64,000 nt of DNA. Source: Chlorobiota bacterium. GTDB lineage: Bacteria > Bacteroidota > Ignavibacteria > OLB7. Under the pieces are notes generated by a model. That model saw nothing but the letters and a program-made list of their open reading frames with translations. It ran no database searches and had not been told where the DNA came from. Position 1 is the first letter of the stretch, and every line of letters begins with the position of its first letter. Positions 27,314-36,709 of the stretch are shown piece by piece. The stretch covers positions 1,798,001 through 1,862,000 of the forward strand of contig JADJXR010000001.1 of the NCBI GenBank assembly GCA_016710285.1, read 5' to 3'. The position numbers and the translations under genes were made by a program.

Positions 27314-28399
27314 TTACCTATCTCGGGTACTTCGTAACGATTCAAAAATTGCCCGATAGCTTGCGTAGCGTCCGGGGTCAATGCTCCCCGATTCAACGGC
27401 CAATTGCACAGCGCATCCAGGTTCATGGGTATGGGTGCAGGGGTGGAAGCGGCAATCGCGAAGGTGGTCCAGAAACTCCACGAAGTAGCCATCAAGCTCC
27501 TCGGGCCGAAGGTCCCAGATGCCGAACTCACGAATTCCCGGAGTATCAATCAGCCGCCCTGCGGTTGGGAGTTGATGGAGCACGGAGTCAACGGTGGTAT
27601 GAACCCCGCGCCGGTCGCTATCCCGAACTTCTGCAGTGCGCCGCTGCTCGGTCCCCACCAGCACGTTCATCAACGTTGACTTCCCCACCCCCGATTGCCC
27701 GGCAAGCACGGCCGTTTTCCCAACAAGCTGCCGTTGCAATTCATCCATTCCCTCCCCACTTTGCGCACTCAGCATCAGCACCGGGTAGCCAAGCGGAGGA
27801 TACACCGATAACTCCTCTTCAAGAATTTCGCGAATCTCCTGGTTGGCCGTATCAATCTTATTGACGATGATGATCGGTTGGATATCCCCCAGCAACGCGG
27901 CCACAATGAACCGGTCAATGATTGTGCGCCGGAAATCGGGGCGGTCGGCAGCGGTGGTGCAGAGCAGCAGGTCCACATTGGCGGCGATGATATGCTCAAC
28001 CCCTTTATCGGCGGATTTTGTCCGGCCCAAATGGCTTACCCGCTCAAGCACGTGGGTAATAACCCCTTCTTCGGTGTTGACCCGTTGCAGCTTCACCCTG
28101 TCGCCAATGGCCACCAGTGTGGTGTTGGGGTTGTCGGTGGTTATTCCGCGCTTAATTTGGCAGCGAAGGATTGCGCCCTCCTCCCCTTCAAGTTGGATAT
28201 CGTAGCGTCCGCTGCGTGCAGCAATCACCTGGCCCGACTCCTCCCCTTCTTCGGAACGGCTGGCAAGCGTGATCCCTTTTGGGCGCATTCCTTCGTGACC
28301 CATGCGGACCATCTCATCATCGGCATCAATGCCCCGTGGGCGTTTGCGTTCCCCTTTCACCCAATCGCGATAGGGGCGGTTTGTGCGGCGTGGAGGCAT
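27314..28399 (-). CDS. rsgA: Ribosome small-subunit biogenesis GTPase RsgA
   Basis: 361 aa. Circularly permuted GTPase that assists maturation of the 30S subunit. An N-terminal basic tail precedes an OB fold (about 55-120) and then the permuted G motifs: G4 NKID at about 179, G1 GQSGVGKS at about 232, and G3 DTPGIREFG at about 281. The C-terminal zinc site CRFHPCTHTHEPGC is at about 320-335. The frame starts at the first Met of an unusually long basic head; later starts are possible. It lies divergent from the CotH gene and convergent with crcB. Confidence 0.93.
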   Translation of the reverse strand: MPPRRTNRPYRDWVKGERKRPRGIDADDEMVRMGHEGMRPKGITLASRSEEGEESGQVIAARSGRYDIQLEGEEGAILRCQIKRGITTDNPNTTLVAIGDRVKLQRVNTEEGVITHVLERVSHLGRTKSADKGVEHIIAANVDLLLCTTAADRPDFRRTIIDRFIVAALLGDIQPIIIVNKIDTANQEIREILEEELSVYPPLGYPVLMLSAQSGEGMDELQRQLVGKTAVLAGQSGVGKSTLMNVLVGTEQRRTAEVRDSDRRGVHTTVDSVLHQLPTAGRLIDTPGIREFGIWDLRPEELDGYFVEFLDHLRDCRFHPCTHTHEPGCAVQLAVESGSIDPGRYASYRAIFESLRSTRDR

Positions 28400-28622
28400 A
28401 AAAAGCGATGAGTATGAGGTTGCTTATGGAAAGGCATACCGAGCAATGGAGGATAGAACGGCGGCACAATATAGGTGACAATGCTCTTCCGGCTGAGCAG
28501 GCCGGGTGTAGCTGCGCCCTGTGGCCGTGGCTGTTACTGAAGCCTTCGCTACCGGATCACCATAGCACCAAGCTGCTGCTGGTTCTTGTTCCTATCAACC
28601 ATCAATTAGTGACCACTGTAGA

Positions 28623-30983
28623 ATGAAACACCGCATGATCGTGACGTTTGCGCTGCTGGCAACCATGGCCGCCGCAACCTCGCAGCCGCTTCCAATGGAG
28701 ATGCGTCGCACCGCCGATGGCCGAATGCTTCTGACCGGGGACCAACCCAACGGAGGCCTGTACGACCAGTCGCTGATTCGTACCGTCCGCCTAACCTTTG
28801 CGCAACCAAACTATTGGCAATTGCTGCAACAGAACTACCAAGCCGAAATAGAAATCCCTGCAACAATGGAGGTGGATGGCATCACCTACGACAGCGTCGG
28901 CATCCGATTCCGTGGGCAAACATCGTACAGGCAAATTCAGCAATCGCAGAAAAAATCGTTCAACGTTTCCATTGATTTTGTTCACGACAAGCAGCGGCTG
29001 ATGGGCTACAAAACGCTGAACTTGCTGAACTGCTTCGATGACCCTTCCTTCATGCGCGAGGTCTTCTTCCAGCATCAGATTAAGCGGCATATCCCCGCAG
29101 CAAAGTCCGCCTATATCCACCTGTATATCAATGGCGAAGATTGGGGGCTGTATCCCAACGTCCAGCAGCTGAACAAAGATTTCTACGAGGAATGGTTCCT
29201 AAGCAACGACGGCACAAACTGGAGGGCCGATGTGCCCGACACCCTCTCCGGCGTGCCAGGCATGGGGGGCGGCGGGAAGTGGGGCGACGGAACCGCAGGG
29301 TTGAATTATCTGGGTGCCGATACCGCTCTCTACCAGAAATACTACACCCTGAAAAGTACCGACCGTGATACGCCGTGGGATGACTTGGTGCGGACCTGCC
29401 AGGTGCTTAACCAAACGCCAGTTGCTTCCCTTCCCGACGCGCTTCCGGCGGTGATGGATGTGGACCGCGCACTCTGGTTCATGGCCAGCGAACTCCTATT
29501 CTCCGACGACGACGGCTACGTCAACAAAGGGAAGATGGATTACTACCTCTACTGGGAAGCAGAAACCGGACGGATCACCCCGATTGAGTACGACGCAAAC
29601 AGCGTGATGAAGCGGGCCAACCAAAACTGGAGCCCCTTCTACCACGAAACTAATGTGAATTACCCGCTCCTGAATCGGGTGCTTGCCGTGCCGCAGTACC
29701 GGCAACGCTATCTGGCCCACATGCGGACCCTGATTGCCGAGCTGATGGATACCGCCACCGCCTTCGCAGCCCTGGACAGGTATCACACGATGATTGACTC
29801 AATCGTCCAGAAAGACTCCAAAAAACTTTATCCCTACCAGCGATTTGCAACGGAACGGGACTCGCTGAAGAACTTCATTCGGCAACGGAGAAACTATTTG
29901 CTCAGCAATGCGGAGGTTGCCCAAACGGCCCCGGCGATTGCTGGCGTTGAGTACGTGGCGGGCAAGGAAGCGTGGGTTGCGCCCGCTGCCGATCAAGCGG
30001 CGGTGGTGAAGGCTTCGGCAACGCACCAGCAGGGGGTGAAAGGGATGAATCTGTACTTCGCCACCGGCATTGTTGGGAACTTCACGAAAGTGGAAATGGC
30101 CGATGATGGGCAGCATGGCGACGGCGCGGCAAACGACGGAACCTACGCTGCCGAAATCCCCGGGCAAGCGGCCGGAACATGGGTGCGTTTCTACGTGGAA
30201 GCGGTGGCGAACAACAGCGCAAGCAGCGTTAGCTACGCCCCGCCCGGTGCCGAGCATGATGTTTACACCTACACCGTGGCCGCCGAAACAGCCGCGGGCG
30301 CAACCGTGGTGATTAACGAGTTTATGGCCTCGAACTCCGCAACCGTTGTTGACAACGCCGAAGAGTATGAAGATTGGATTGAGCTGTACAACACCGCCTC
30401 GGAGCCGGTGAATCTGGCGGGATACCACATCACCGACGACCCAACCAAAATGGATAAATGGACCTTCCCGGAAGGGGCGGTGATTCCCGCCAACGGCTAC
30501 TTCATCCTTTGGGCCGATGAAGATGATGAGCAAGGGGCCAACCACTGCAACTTCAAACTGTCGGCATCGGCCGAGCAGCTGCTGCTAAGCGATGCCAGCA
30601 TGGCAATTATTGACTCCGTTAGCTGGGGCCAGCAAACTGCCGACATGAGCTTTGCCCGCAAGCCAAATGGCACAGGGAATTTTGCCATTCAAGCCCCAAC
30701 GTTCAACAGCACCAACGATGCGCCAACCACGGGCGTAAGCCAAGAAAATCAAACCACCGGGCTGCGTGCCTTCCCGAACCCAGCCAACGAGTGGTTGAGA
30801 ATTATTCTGAATAATCGTGGAAATAGTGTTGGGACGGAGCGGGTTGTAATCACCAACACAATCGGGGTGCAGATGTTCAATGGAGTAATAACTGCCGGAA
30901 TAGACCTTGATATTTCAAGCTGGGCAGCAGGTGTCTATTTTGTGCAATCTGGAACGCAAAACATGAAGATTGTGGTGGAGTAA
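28623..30983 (+). CDS. CotH-kinase-like / lamin-tail / T9SS protein
   Basis: 786 aa, exported (signal peptide ends near AAATSQP). Residues about 50-430 are a CotH-type domain: VRLTFAQPNYWQLLQQNY, then VGIRFRGQTSYRQIQQSQKKSF and WGLYPNVQQLN. CotH proteins are secreted or spore-coat kinases, and the conserved block ending ITPIEYDANSV is where its metal-binding acid is expected. A beta-type domain follows (about 440-555), then a lamin-tail domain (about 558-690: VVINEFMASNS and EYEDWIELYN), and finally a T9SS sorting domain (FPNPANEWLRIIL). Upstream it diverges from rsgA. Likely a surface enzyme; substrate unknown. Confidence 0.85.
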   Translation: MKHRMIVTFALLATMAAATSQPLPMEMRRTADGRMLLTGDQPNGGLYDQSLIRTVRLTFAQPNYWQLLQQNYQAEIEIPATMEVDGITYDSVGIRFRGQTSYRQIQQSQKKSFNVSIDFVHDKQRLMGYKTLNLLNCFDDPSFMREVFFQHQIKRHIPAAKSAYIHLYINGEDWGLYPNVQQLNKDFYEEWFLSNDGTNWRADVPDTLSGVPGMGGGGKWGDGTAGLNYLGADTALYQKYYTLKSTDRDTPWDDLVRTCQVLNQTPVASLPDALPAVMDVDRALWFMASELLFSDDDGYVNKGKMDYYLYWEAETGRITPIEYDANSVMKRANQNWSPFYHETNVNYPLLNRVLAVPQYRQRYLAHMRTLIAELMDTATAFAALDRYHTMIDSIVQKDSKKLYPYQRFATERDSLKNFIRQRRNYLLSNAEVAQTAPAIAGVEYVAGKEAWVAPAADQAAVVKASATHQQGVKGMNLYFATGIVGNFTKVEMADDGQHGDGAANDGTYAAEIPGQAAGTWVRFYVEAVANNSASSVSYAPPGAEHDVYTYTVAAETAAGATVVINEFMASNSATVVDNAEEYEDWIELYNTASEPVNLAGYHITDDPTKMDKWTFPEGAVIPANGYFILWADEDDEQGANHCNFKLSASAEQLLLSDASMAIIDSVSWGQQTADMSFARKPNGTGNFAIQAPTFNSTNDAPTTGVSQENQTTGLRAFPNPANEWLRIILNNRGNSVGTERVVITNTIGVQMFNGVITAGIDLDISSWAAGVYFVQSGTQNMKIVVE

Positions 30984-31010
30984 AAATAGGGATGGTTATT
31001 TGGTGAAAAT

Positions 31011-31045
31011 AAAGGGCATTGGAAATAACAGTCCAATGCCCTTTT
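31011..31045 (+). terminator. Rho-independent terminator
   Basis: Perfect 13-base stem AAAGGGCATTGGA / TCCAATGCCCTTT with an 8-base loop, 27 bases past the CotH stop. Confidence 0.85.
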
Positions 31046-31338
31046 CCGTGCTGTAGTATTTTCTGCTGCAAATTATGGCGGGTGCTCACCAACCCCAACC
31101 AGCAGACTCTTGGCTGTGGCAATACTCGCAACAATACCGTGCGCGCCCAGCAATAAGCTCTTTTTGCCGCGAAGACAAGCGGGGATTAGGCATACGCAGC
31201 AGGGGATATTTTTATAGTATAGGACATAACTTTTGAGAAAAGAAATAGGGTTTATTATAAGAGAAGATAAGAGATATTGGGGGGGATATGTGGAGAGGTA
31301 TACCACGTACATTCAACAACTACTATCGGGGAATAACC

Positions 31339-31590
31339 ATGGCACTGAATAAACAGATTGAGGAACCGGAACTGTTGTCGGAATTTCTTAAGGAATATAG
31401 GGTTGGACCGGAATCATTCAAGGTGTTAGTCCTACGGCTTGTGCATGAATTGCAGGATGTGAGCCGTGTTTCGAGCATCACCGGTGTTCCAGCACCGACG
31501 CTGTATGAGTGGATCGCGGAATGGAATAAAAAAAAACGGCATCACTTCGGTCGCGTCAAGGGGAAGGGGGCGGAGCACGGGGACGATTGA
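31339..31590 (+). CDS. IS630-family transposase, N-terminal part (ORF A)
   Basis: 83 aa from ATG 31339 (MALNKQIEEPELL); the frame also opens at 31288 without support. It is the helix-turn-helix part of an IS630 transposase: VLVLRLVHELQDVSRVSSITGVPAPTLYEWIAEWNKKK. After the nine-A run at 31528-31536 it leaves the family sequence and stops at 31590. In the -1 frame the run is followed by a basic, Gly-rich linker that leads straight into ORF B. The run allows a perfect -1 slip on AAA codons, so a fused transposase is expected. Confidence 0.82.
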   Translation: MALNKQIEEPELLSEFLKEYRVGPESFKVLVLRLVHELQDVSRVSSITGVPAPTLYEWIAEWNKKKRHHFGRVKGKGAEHGDD

Positions 31591-32393
31591 CGGCAGAACA
31601 GTTCGAGGAGTTGTGCCGGAAACTGCGTTCGGAGCAGCGATTGTGGACAACCAGAGAGCTTCAGGAGTATTTGCAGGAGCGATGGGGCGTGAGGTACAGT
31701 CTGCGTCAAGTCCGTCGGATTGCTCGGCGTTGTGGACTTGGGTATCGGAAGCCGTATGTGTTGGACGAACGCCGTCCGGAGGATGCAGAATTGCAATTGA
31801 AGCGAGTGCTGCGGAAGGTGGTGAATGGTCTTGCCAATAAAGGGATTGCGGCATCGGATGTGGCGATCGGATATGCCGATGAATCGTCGCCTCAGACGCG
31901 GTGTAATCGTGTACGGTATTGGAGTTATGGGGATTGCCGAGTGCGGGATTATCATCAGAAGTGGCGGTGCAACACGTTTGGGTTTTACGCGATTCGTGGG
32001 AAGAGCGTGGTGCGGGGCTTAGTGTCATCGCGGAGCAAGGATATGGTGGAGCAATTGACAGAGATTCGGGAAGCGAATGTGGGATACAAGCGAGTGATTG
32101 TGGTGTGGGATAATGTATCGTCGCACAAGACGGAAGAGGTACGGGAGCATGCGAAGATGATAGGGATAGAGTTAGTGAATTTGCCGGTGTACTCACCGGA
32201 TTTAAATCCTATCGAATATGTTTGGAAAGGGGTACGTCGTCGGATAGCGGAGAGTGGGATTATACGGAGTCGGGAGGAGATGGTATTGCGAATCAAGTCG
32301 GCATTTGAGGAGTGTGTAAAGTTTCGGAGTTATGCAAAATCATGGATAGAGAAATTTTACGAACCGATTTTCAAGGTATCATTGAGGATGTAA
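31587..32393 (+). CDS. IS630-family transposase, catalytic part (ORF B)
   Basis: 268 aa with the first Met at 31587, though the frame extends back to the A-run. Residues about 1-70 are a second winged-helix region (WGVRYSLRQVRRIARRCGLG). The DDE fold follows: Asp in IGYADESS (about 93), Asp in VVWDNVSSHKT (about 175), and Glu in YSPDLNPIEYVWKGVR (about 210). This is the standard IS630 signature. The fused A+B product would be about 370 aa, the size expected for the family. All three catalytic acids are present, so the element may be active. Confidence 0.9.
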   Translation: MTAEQFEELCRKLRSEQRLWTTRELQEYLQERWGVRYSLRQVRRIARRCGLGYRKPYVLDERRPEDAELQLKRVLRKVVNGLANKGIAASDVAIGYADESSPQTRCNRVRYWSYGDCRVRDYHQKWRCNTFGFYAIRGKSVVRGLVSSRSKDMVEQLTEIREANVGYKRVIVVWDNVSSHKTEEVREHAKMIGIELVNLPVYSPDLNPIEYVWKGVRRRIAESGIIRSREEMVLRIKSAFEECVKFRSYAKSWIEKFYEPIFKVSLRM

Positions 32394-32444
32394 TTTCTTT
32401 CACGAAATAATCCATCCAACTTTTATGGAATGTTATGTCCCGCA

Positions 32445-32897
32445 CTATAATTGCTCAACAAGGGTTGGCAATGGCACATTCTGGAGTTCCGCTAACTTCA
32501 CGATATGGCGTACCCGCTCAACATTAGCGTTCTCAATCCTATCGGAACATTGTAGCAGCTCAGCTTGTTCTTCGTCGGTTAGCGTTTCATCACGCCGTTT
32601 CTTTTGTAGCTCATGGTAGCGGTTCCAGAAATCGAGAGTAAATCCTTTATTGATTTCGCGCAATAATTCAGATTCATGTGCTGAAAGTTGAGGTTCATTT
32701 ATTTTGTGTTGGATTTCCTGAAGAAGAACAAATATTTCTTCATTGATCGCTTTGGCCTCGGTGATCGTTTTATGCGTTGTAGGGTCAGAAGAAGTGGATG
32801 CTTTGTGCGGCAATAAATCTTTTAGTGCAAGCAATAACCTGTGCAATTCCTTTGCCCATTGATTCGGGTTTTCTGCTGTTCTTTTTCGTGTATTCAT
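32445..32897 (-). CDS. Helical protein with C-terminus cut by IS630
   Basis: 150 aa. It is mostly helical and charged: NPNQWAKELHRLLLALKDLL, then RDETLTDEEQAELLQCSDRIE and NVERVRHIVKLAELQNVPLPTLVEQL. The C-terminal half resembles small proteins in which a similar segment ends a few residues further on, after LxxxLGI. Here the stop TAG comes from the inverted repeat of the IS630 element, so the original gene was probably slightly longer. No catalytic motif visible; function unknown. It lies 78 bases downstream of the helicase in the same direction. Confidence 0.6.
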   Translation of the reverse strand: MNTRKRTAENPNQWAKELHRLLLALKDLLPHKASTSSDPTTHKTITEAKAINEEIFVLLQEIQHKINEPQLSAHESELLREINKGFTLDFWNRYHELQKKRRDETLTDEEQAELLQCSDRIENANVERVRHIVKLAELQNVPLPTLVEQL

Positions 32898-32975
32898 GGC
32901 GTTCTATTGCCTTCAGTGTATGGTTGCTTTACCGGCGTTGACGCTTCATCACCCTGCTTTCTTGTTGCCTGCCCA

Positions 32976-35030
32976 TTATTCCTCACTCACCACCCATTTC
33001 TCCGCAATCTCTTCCGAAATGTCGGCGATGAACCGCGAGGGCTTCGACAGCACCATCCCGCTTTCGCGGTCGAAAATATTGACCGGGTAGGTGATCAGTA
33101 AGCGGTCCTTTGCGCGGGTGGTGGCCACGTACATCAGCCGGCGCTCCTCCTCCATTTGGTCCAGGCTTCCGGCGGCCCATGTGCTGGGGAAACGTCCGTC
33201 CAATGCCCAAATCACAAACACCGTGTTCCACTCCAACCCCTTTGCCGAGTGGATGGTGGAAAGAATAAGCTGCTCATCTTCGTTCCCATCCTCAATCCCT
33301 GTCACCGATTCGGTTGGTGGCTCCAATGCCATGTCGGACAGGAAAGAGTTGAGCGAGCGATACCGCCCGGCTATCTCGCCGAACATCTCCAAATCTTTCT
33401 CGCGCTTGATGTAATCGTCGTACTTCCCCCGCATGATCGGTTTGTAGTAGCGGATCAACAAGTCCACTTTTTCCGGAACCGACATTTTTTCTGGAAGCAG
33501 TTGCAGAAGCATATCGAACAACTCACCCACGGCTGCGTTCCCAATCTTCCGCGCGGCGGCGGCCCCTTCGCGGGTGATCTCCAATCGCCCGTCGGCAATC
33601 TCATCAACCACTCGCTGCGCGGTTCGCGGGCCAACCCCTTCCAGCAGCAGCAGGATGCGGTTCCAGCTGACAACATCACGCGGGTTATGAACCACCCGAA
33701 GATGGGCAATCAAATCCTTCACGTGCGCCGTCTCGATGAACTTGAATCCCCCCATCTTCACGTACGGGATGTTTGCCTTCGCCAACTCAATCTCCAAATC
33801 GAATGAAAGGAAGCTGGAGCGGAACAGCACCGCAATCTCGTTCAGCTCCACCCCTTGCTCCCGCAGCTCCAAAATCTGCTGCACGATGAACTCCGATTGC
33901 AGATGTTCATCGGCGGTGGAGACCAGCATTGGCAACGCACCGCCGGGGCGGCGGGTGTACAGGTTCTTCTCATACTTCTCCACGGCGTGGCGCAGCACCT
34001 CGTTGGTGAAATTGAGGATTGGCTGGACCGATCGGTAGTTCTCTTCAAGGGTGATGACGGTGGTTCCCGGGAAGCCGCGGGGGAAGTCCATGATGTTGCG
34101 GAAGTTCGCCCCCCGGAAGCTGTAGATGGATTGCGAATCGTCGCCCACCACCATCACGTTGCGGTGGCGTTCGGCAAGCAGCCGCACAATTTCGTGCTGA
34201 AGTTTGTTGGTGTCCTGGTACTCATCCACCATGATGTAGCGGTGGACCTCGCCCAGCCGCTCGCGAAGGTCGGGGTGCTTCTGCAGCAGCAACGCCATAT
34301 TCACCAGAAGGTCGTCGTAGTCCATCAGGTTGTGCATCCGCTTGTACTCCTGGTAGCTGCGTGCCAGCTTCTCAATCTCCTCAACGTCGCGGCGGTACTG
34401 CGGGTAATCTTCTTCGATGATCTCGCGGATTGGGGTCATCCGGTTGATGGATCCGGAGATCATGCTGGCCAGCGTCTGCTTGCGGGGGAACCGGCGGCCT
34501 TTGGTGTCGAACCCCATGCGGGCGCGAAGCAGGTTCAACACATCCTCGCAATCCCCCTGGTCCAGAATGGTGAAGGTGCTTTGGTAGTTCAGCAGTTGGG
34601 CGTACTTGCGAAGCGTCAGATTGGCGAAGGAGTGGAAGGTCCCGCCGTTCACCTGCTCGGCCCGCGCGCCAACCAACGCGCCGGCGCGGCGAAGCATCTC
34701 CTGGGCAGATTTGCGGGTGAAGGTCAGCAGCAAGATCTGCTCCGGCTTGATTCCCATTTCAATCAGCCGCGCCACCCGATAGACCAGCGTGCGCGTTTTT
34801 CCGGTTCCCGCGCCGGCAATCACCAGCACCGGGCCTTCGGTTTGCTCCACCACAGCCAGTTGCGTGGCGTTCAACTCGTCGGCGTAGCGGATGCGGAAGT
34901 TTGCGGTTGCGGCATCGGCATCGGCTTTCCGGCGGAGCACAAAAGTCTTCCGCGCCGGAGCTGTTTCCGTTGGCTCCGGTTTGGTTAGATCGGTGTTGGG
35001 TGGGGTATCGGAAGGTTGTCTCTTGGCCAT
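32976..35030 (-). CDS. UvrD/PcrA/Rep-type DNA helicase
   Basis: 684 aa from ATG 35030 (MAKRQPSD); the frame continues upstream without support. Superfamily 1A 3'-5' helicase motifs in order: Q-like RYADELNATQ at about 45-55, Walker A GAGTGKTRTL at about 70, motif II YIMVDEYQDTNK at about 267, VVGDDSQSIYSFRGA, LEENYRSVQPI at about 328, motif V STIHSAKGLEWNTVFV at about 595, and motif VI YVATTRAKDRL at about 630. It unwinds DNA in repair or replication restart. The C-terminal Tudor-like tail of long UvrD proteins is missing, and it ends with EEIAEKWV. It could be UvrD, PcrA or Rep by role. Confidence 0.9.
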   Translation of the reverse strand: MAKRQPSDTPPNTDLTKPEPTETAPARKTFVLRRKADADAATANFRIRYADELNATQLAVVEQTEGPVLVIAGAGTGKTRTLVYRVARLIEMGIKPEQILLLTFTRKSAQEMLRRAGALVGARAEQVNGGTFHSFANLTLRKYAQLLNYQSTFTILDQGDCEDVLNLLRARMGFDTKGRRFPRKQTLASMISGSINRMTPIREIIEEDYPQYRRDVEEIEKLARSYQEYKRMHNLMDYDDLLVNMALLLQKHPDLRERLGEVHRYIMVDEYQDTNKLQHEIVRLLAERHRNVMVVGDDSQSIYSFRGANFRNIMDFPRGFPGTTVITLEENYRSVQPILNFTNEVLRHAVEKYEKNLYTRRPGGALPMLVSTADEHLQSEFIVQQILELREQGVELNEIAVLFRSSFLSFDLEIELAKANIPYVKMGGFKFIETAHVKDLIAHLRVVHNPRDVVSWNRILLLLEGVGPRTAQRVVDEIADGRLEITREGAAAARKIGNAAVGELFDMLLQLLPEKMSVPEKVDLLIRYYKPIMRGKYDDYIKREKDLEMFGEIAGRYRSLNSFLSDMALEPPTESVTGIEDGNEDEQLILSTIHSAKGLEWNTVFVIWALDGRFPSTWAAGSLDQMEEERRLMYVATTRAKDRLLITYPVNIFDRESGMVLSKPSRFIADISEEIAEKWVVSEE

Positions 35031-35346
35031 GGCAAATCGGGAATAGCGCGTGCTGCTTGCTGCTTTGCCGGAACCACGCCGCACAGCCACCGCAGCAGAA
35101 CAGGCCGAAGATACACAGGCCCGCCCAACCATTCCCACTCTTCGCTTCGCGCCCACCCCATTCTTTTTGACCCTGCCTCCGTTCGATTCGGTATCGAACC
35201 GTTAGAACCGTTGGCGGTCCTTGTGGCCTCCTGTAATTTTGCGCCCTGTACTTCCTACGCCTGCCGCCGTGTGTGCTGCATCAGCCAGCGCGAACCCGTG
35301 GTCAGGATATCACACTTGTAACCGCACTGCAAGGAGAGCCTTCACG
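35031..35346. other. Divergent promoter region helicase / acyl-CoA dehydrogenase
   Basis: 316 bases. The minus strand holds TATCTTCGG at 35105-35113. For the plus gene there is an AGGAG about eleven bases before the ATG at 35347, and no clear -7 element. No gene supported. Confidence 0.4.
35105..35113 (-). promoter_or_regulatory. Candidate -7 element for the helicase
   Basis: TATCTTCGG on the minus strand, 75 bases before the start codon at 35030; same motif family as before argS and others. Confidence 0.45.
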
Positions 35347-36504
35347 ATGCTTCAGCTGGAACTAACCGAAACGCAGGAAATGATCCGCGACACCGCTCGC
35401 GAGTTTGCACAGAACGAGGTGGCGCCCAGCGCTATCGAACGGGACATCAAAGGGGAGTTCCCTGCCGACATCGTCACGAAGTTGGGGGAGCTTGGCTTCC
35501 TGGGGATGATGGTCTCGCCGGAATGGGGTGGCGCGGGGCTTGACGCGCTAAGCTACGTGGTGGCAATGGAGGAAATCTCCAAAGTTGATGCCTCCGTTGG
35601 TGTTATCATGTCGGTGAACAACTCGCTGGTTTGCTGGGCGTTGGAAACGTTCGGGACCGAGGACCAGAAGGAACGATTCTTGCGCCCGCTGGCAAGCGGC
35701 CAGAAGTTAGGAGCCTACTGCCTTTCCGAGCCGGAAGCCGGAAGCGATGCCCGCAACCAGAACACCGCCGCAACCCAAAACGAGGATGGCTCGTGGACGC
35801 TGAACGGCACAAAAAACTGGATCACGAACGGAACCAGTGCCGATGTCTATTTGGTGTATGCCCAAACCAACCGCGAGCTTGGCCACAAAGGGATCAGCGC
35901 GTTCATTGTGGAGAAAGGCGCGCCGGGCTTCACCCATGGATTGAAGGAAGACAAACTGGGCATCCGCAGCAGCGACACGTGCTCGCTGCAATTCCAAGAT
36001 GTGCAGGTCCCGGCCCAGAACGTGTTGGGCGAAGTTGGACGCGGGTTCAATATCGCCATGGAGACGCTGAACGGCGGGCGGATCGGGATCGCCTCGCAGG
36101 CGTTGGGGATTGCGCAAGGGGCGTTCGAGGCGGCGGTGGCCTACTCCAAAGAACGGAAGGTGCTGGGCAAACCCCTTGCCGATCTGCAAGCAATCCAGTT
36201 CAAGTTGGCCGACATGGCAACCAAGATTGCTGCCGCGCGCGCGCTGGTCTATCAAGCCGCCAGCAAGAAGGACAAGCATGAGCGGTTCGTGAAGGAAGCC
36301 TCGATGGCCAAACTCTTCGCCTCGAAAACCGCTGTTGAGGTTGCCCTGGAAGCCGTGCAGGTTCATGGCGGATATGGCTACGTGCGGGAGTACAAAGTGG
36401 AGCGGTATCTGCGCGATGCCAAGATCACCGAGATTTACGAAGGGACTTCCGAAATTCAGCATATCGTGATTGCCCGCGAGCTTCAGAAGGAGTTCGGCGG
36501 GTGA
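35347..36504 (+). CDS. Acyl-CoA dehydrogenase
   Basis: 385 aa from ATG 35347 with AGGAG upstream; the longer frame adds a non-homologous head. FAD enzyme that oxidises acyl-CoA to trans-2-enoyl-CoA in fatty-acid breakdown, most like short-chain (butyryl-CoA) forms. Family motifs: AYCLSEPEAGSD at about 121-132, NGTKNWITNG at about 150, GGRIGIASQALGIAQGA, VQVHGGYGYVREY and finally YEGTSEIQHIVIAREL, where the Glu at about 365 fits the catalytic base. No ETF genes are next to it. It is transcribed alone, ended by a strong terminator. Confidence 0.93.
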   Translation: MLQLELTETQEMIRDTAREFAQNEVAPSAIERDIKGEFPADIVTKLGELGFLGMMVSPEWGGAGLDALSYVVAMEEISKVDASVGVIMSVNNSLVCWALETFGTEDQKERFLRPLASGQKLGAYCLSEPEAGSDARNQNTAATQNEDGSWTLNGTKNWITNGTSADVYLVYAQTNRELGHKGISAFIVEKGAPGFTHGLKEDKLGIRSSDTCSLQFQDVQVPAQNVLGEVGRGFNIAMETLNGGRIGIASQALGIAQGAFEAAVAYSKERKVLGKPLADLQAIQFKLADMATKIAAARALVYQAASKKDKHERFVKEASMAKLFASKTAVEVALEAVQVHGGYGYVREYKVERYLRDAKITEIYEGTSEIQHIVIARELQKEFGG

Positions 36505-36532
36505 TGCGCCCGGCGTCCAATTGACGTATTTG

Positions 36533-36576
36533 GCAAGGCCTTAACTCCCCTTTCTGAGTTAAGGCCTTGCTGTTTT
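36533..36576 (+). terminator. Rho-independent terminator
   Basis: Perfect 15-base stem GCAAGGCCTTAACTC / GAGTTAAGGCCTTGC, 8-base loop, then TGTTTT. Confidence 0.9.
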
Positions 36577-36670
36577 ATTCACCCCTTCCCCCGTTGCTTC
36601 CGTGCTGGGGAAGTTGCCGTGGCGGCGTTTGTTTTGGAAACTCTGCTGTGGTTACGTGACCTTCCTAAAT

Positions 36671-36682
36671 TATATTGCCGCC
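36671..36682 (+). promoter_or_regulatory. Candidate -7 element for the PD40 lipoprotein
   Basis: TATATTGCCGCC, 28 bases before the ATG at 36710. Confidence 0.4.
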
Positions 36683-36709
36683 GCTGTCTCCATAACAATC
36701 ACACCAACG

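Larger units (their letters stand above)
31213..32449 (+). mobile_element. IS630-family insertion sequence
   Basis: About 1.24 kb. Ends are 18-base imperfect inverted repeats (15 of 18 match): TATAGTATAGGACATAAC at 31213-31230 and the complement of GTTATGTCCCGCACTATA at 32432-32449. Both ends carry TA, the target IS630 elements duplicate. It holds a two-frame transposase. The right end supplies the stop codon of a minus-strand gene. Confidence 0.9.
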
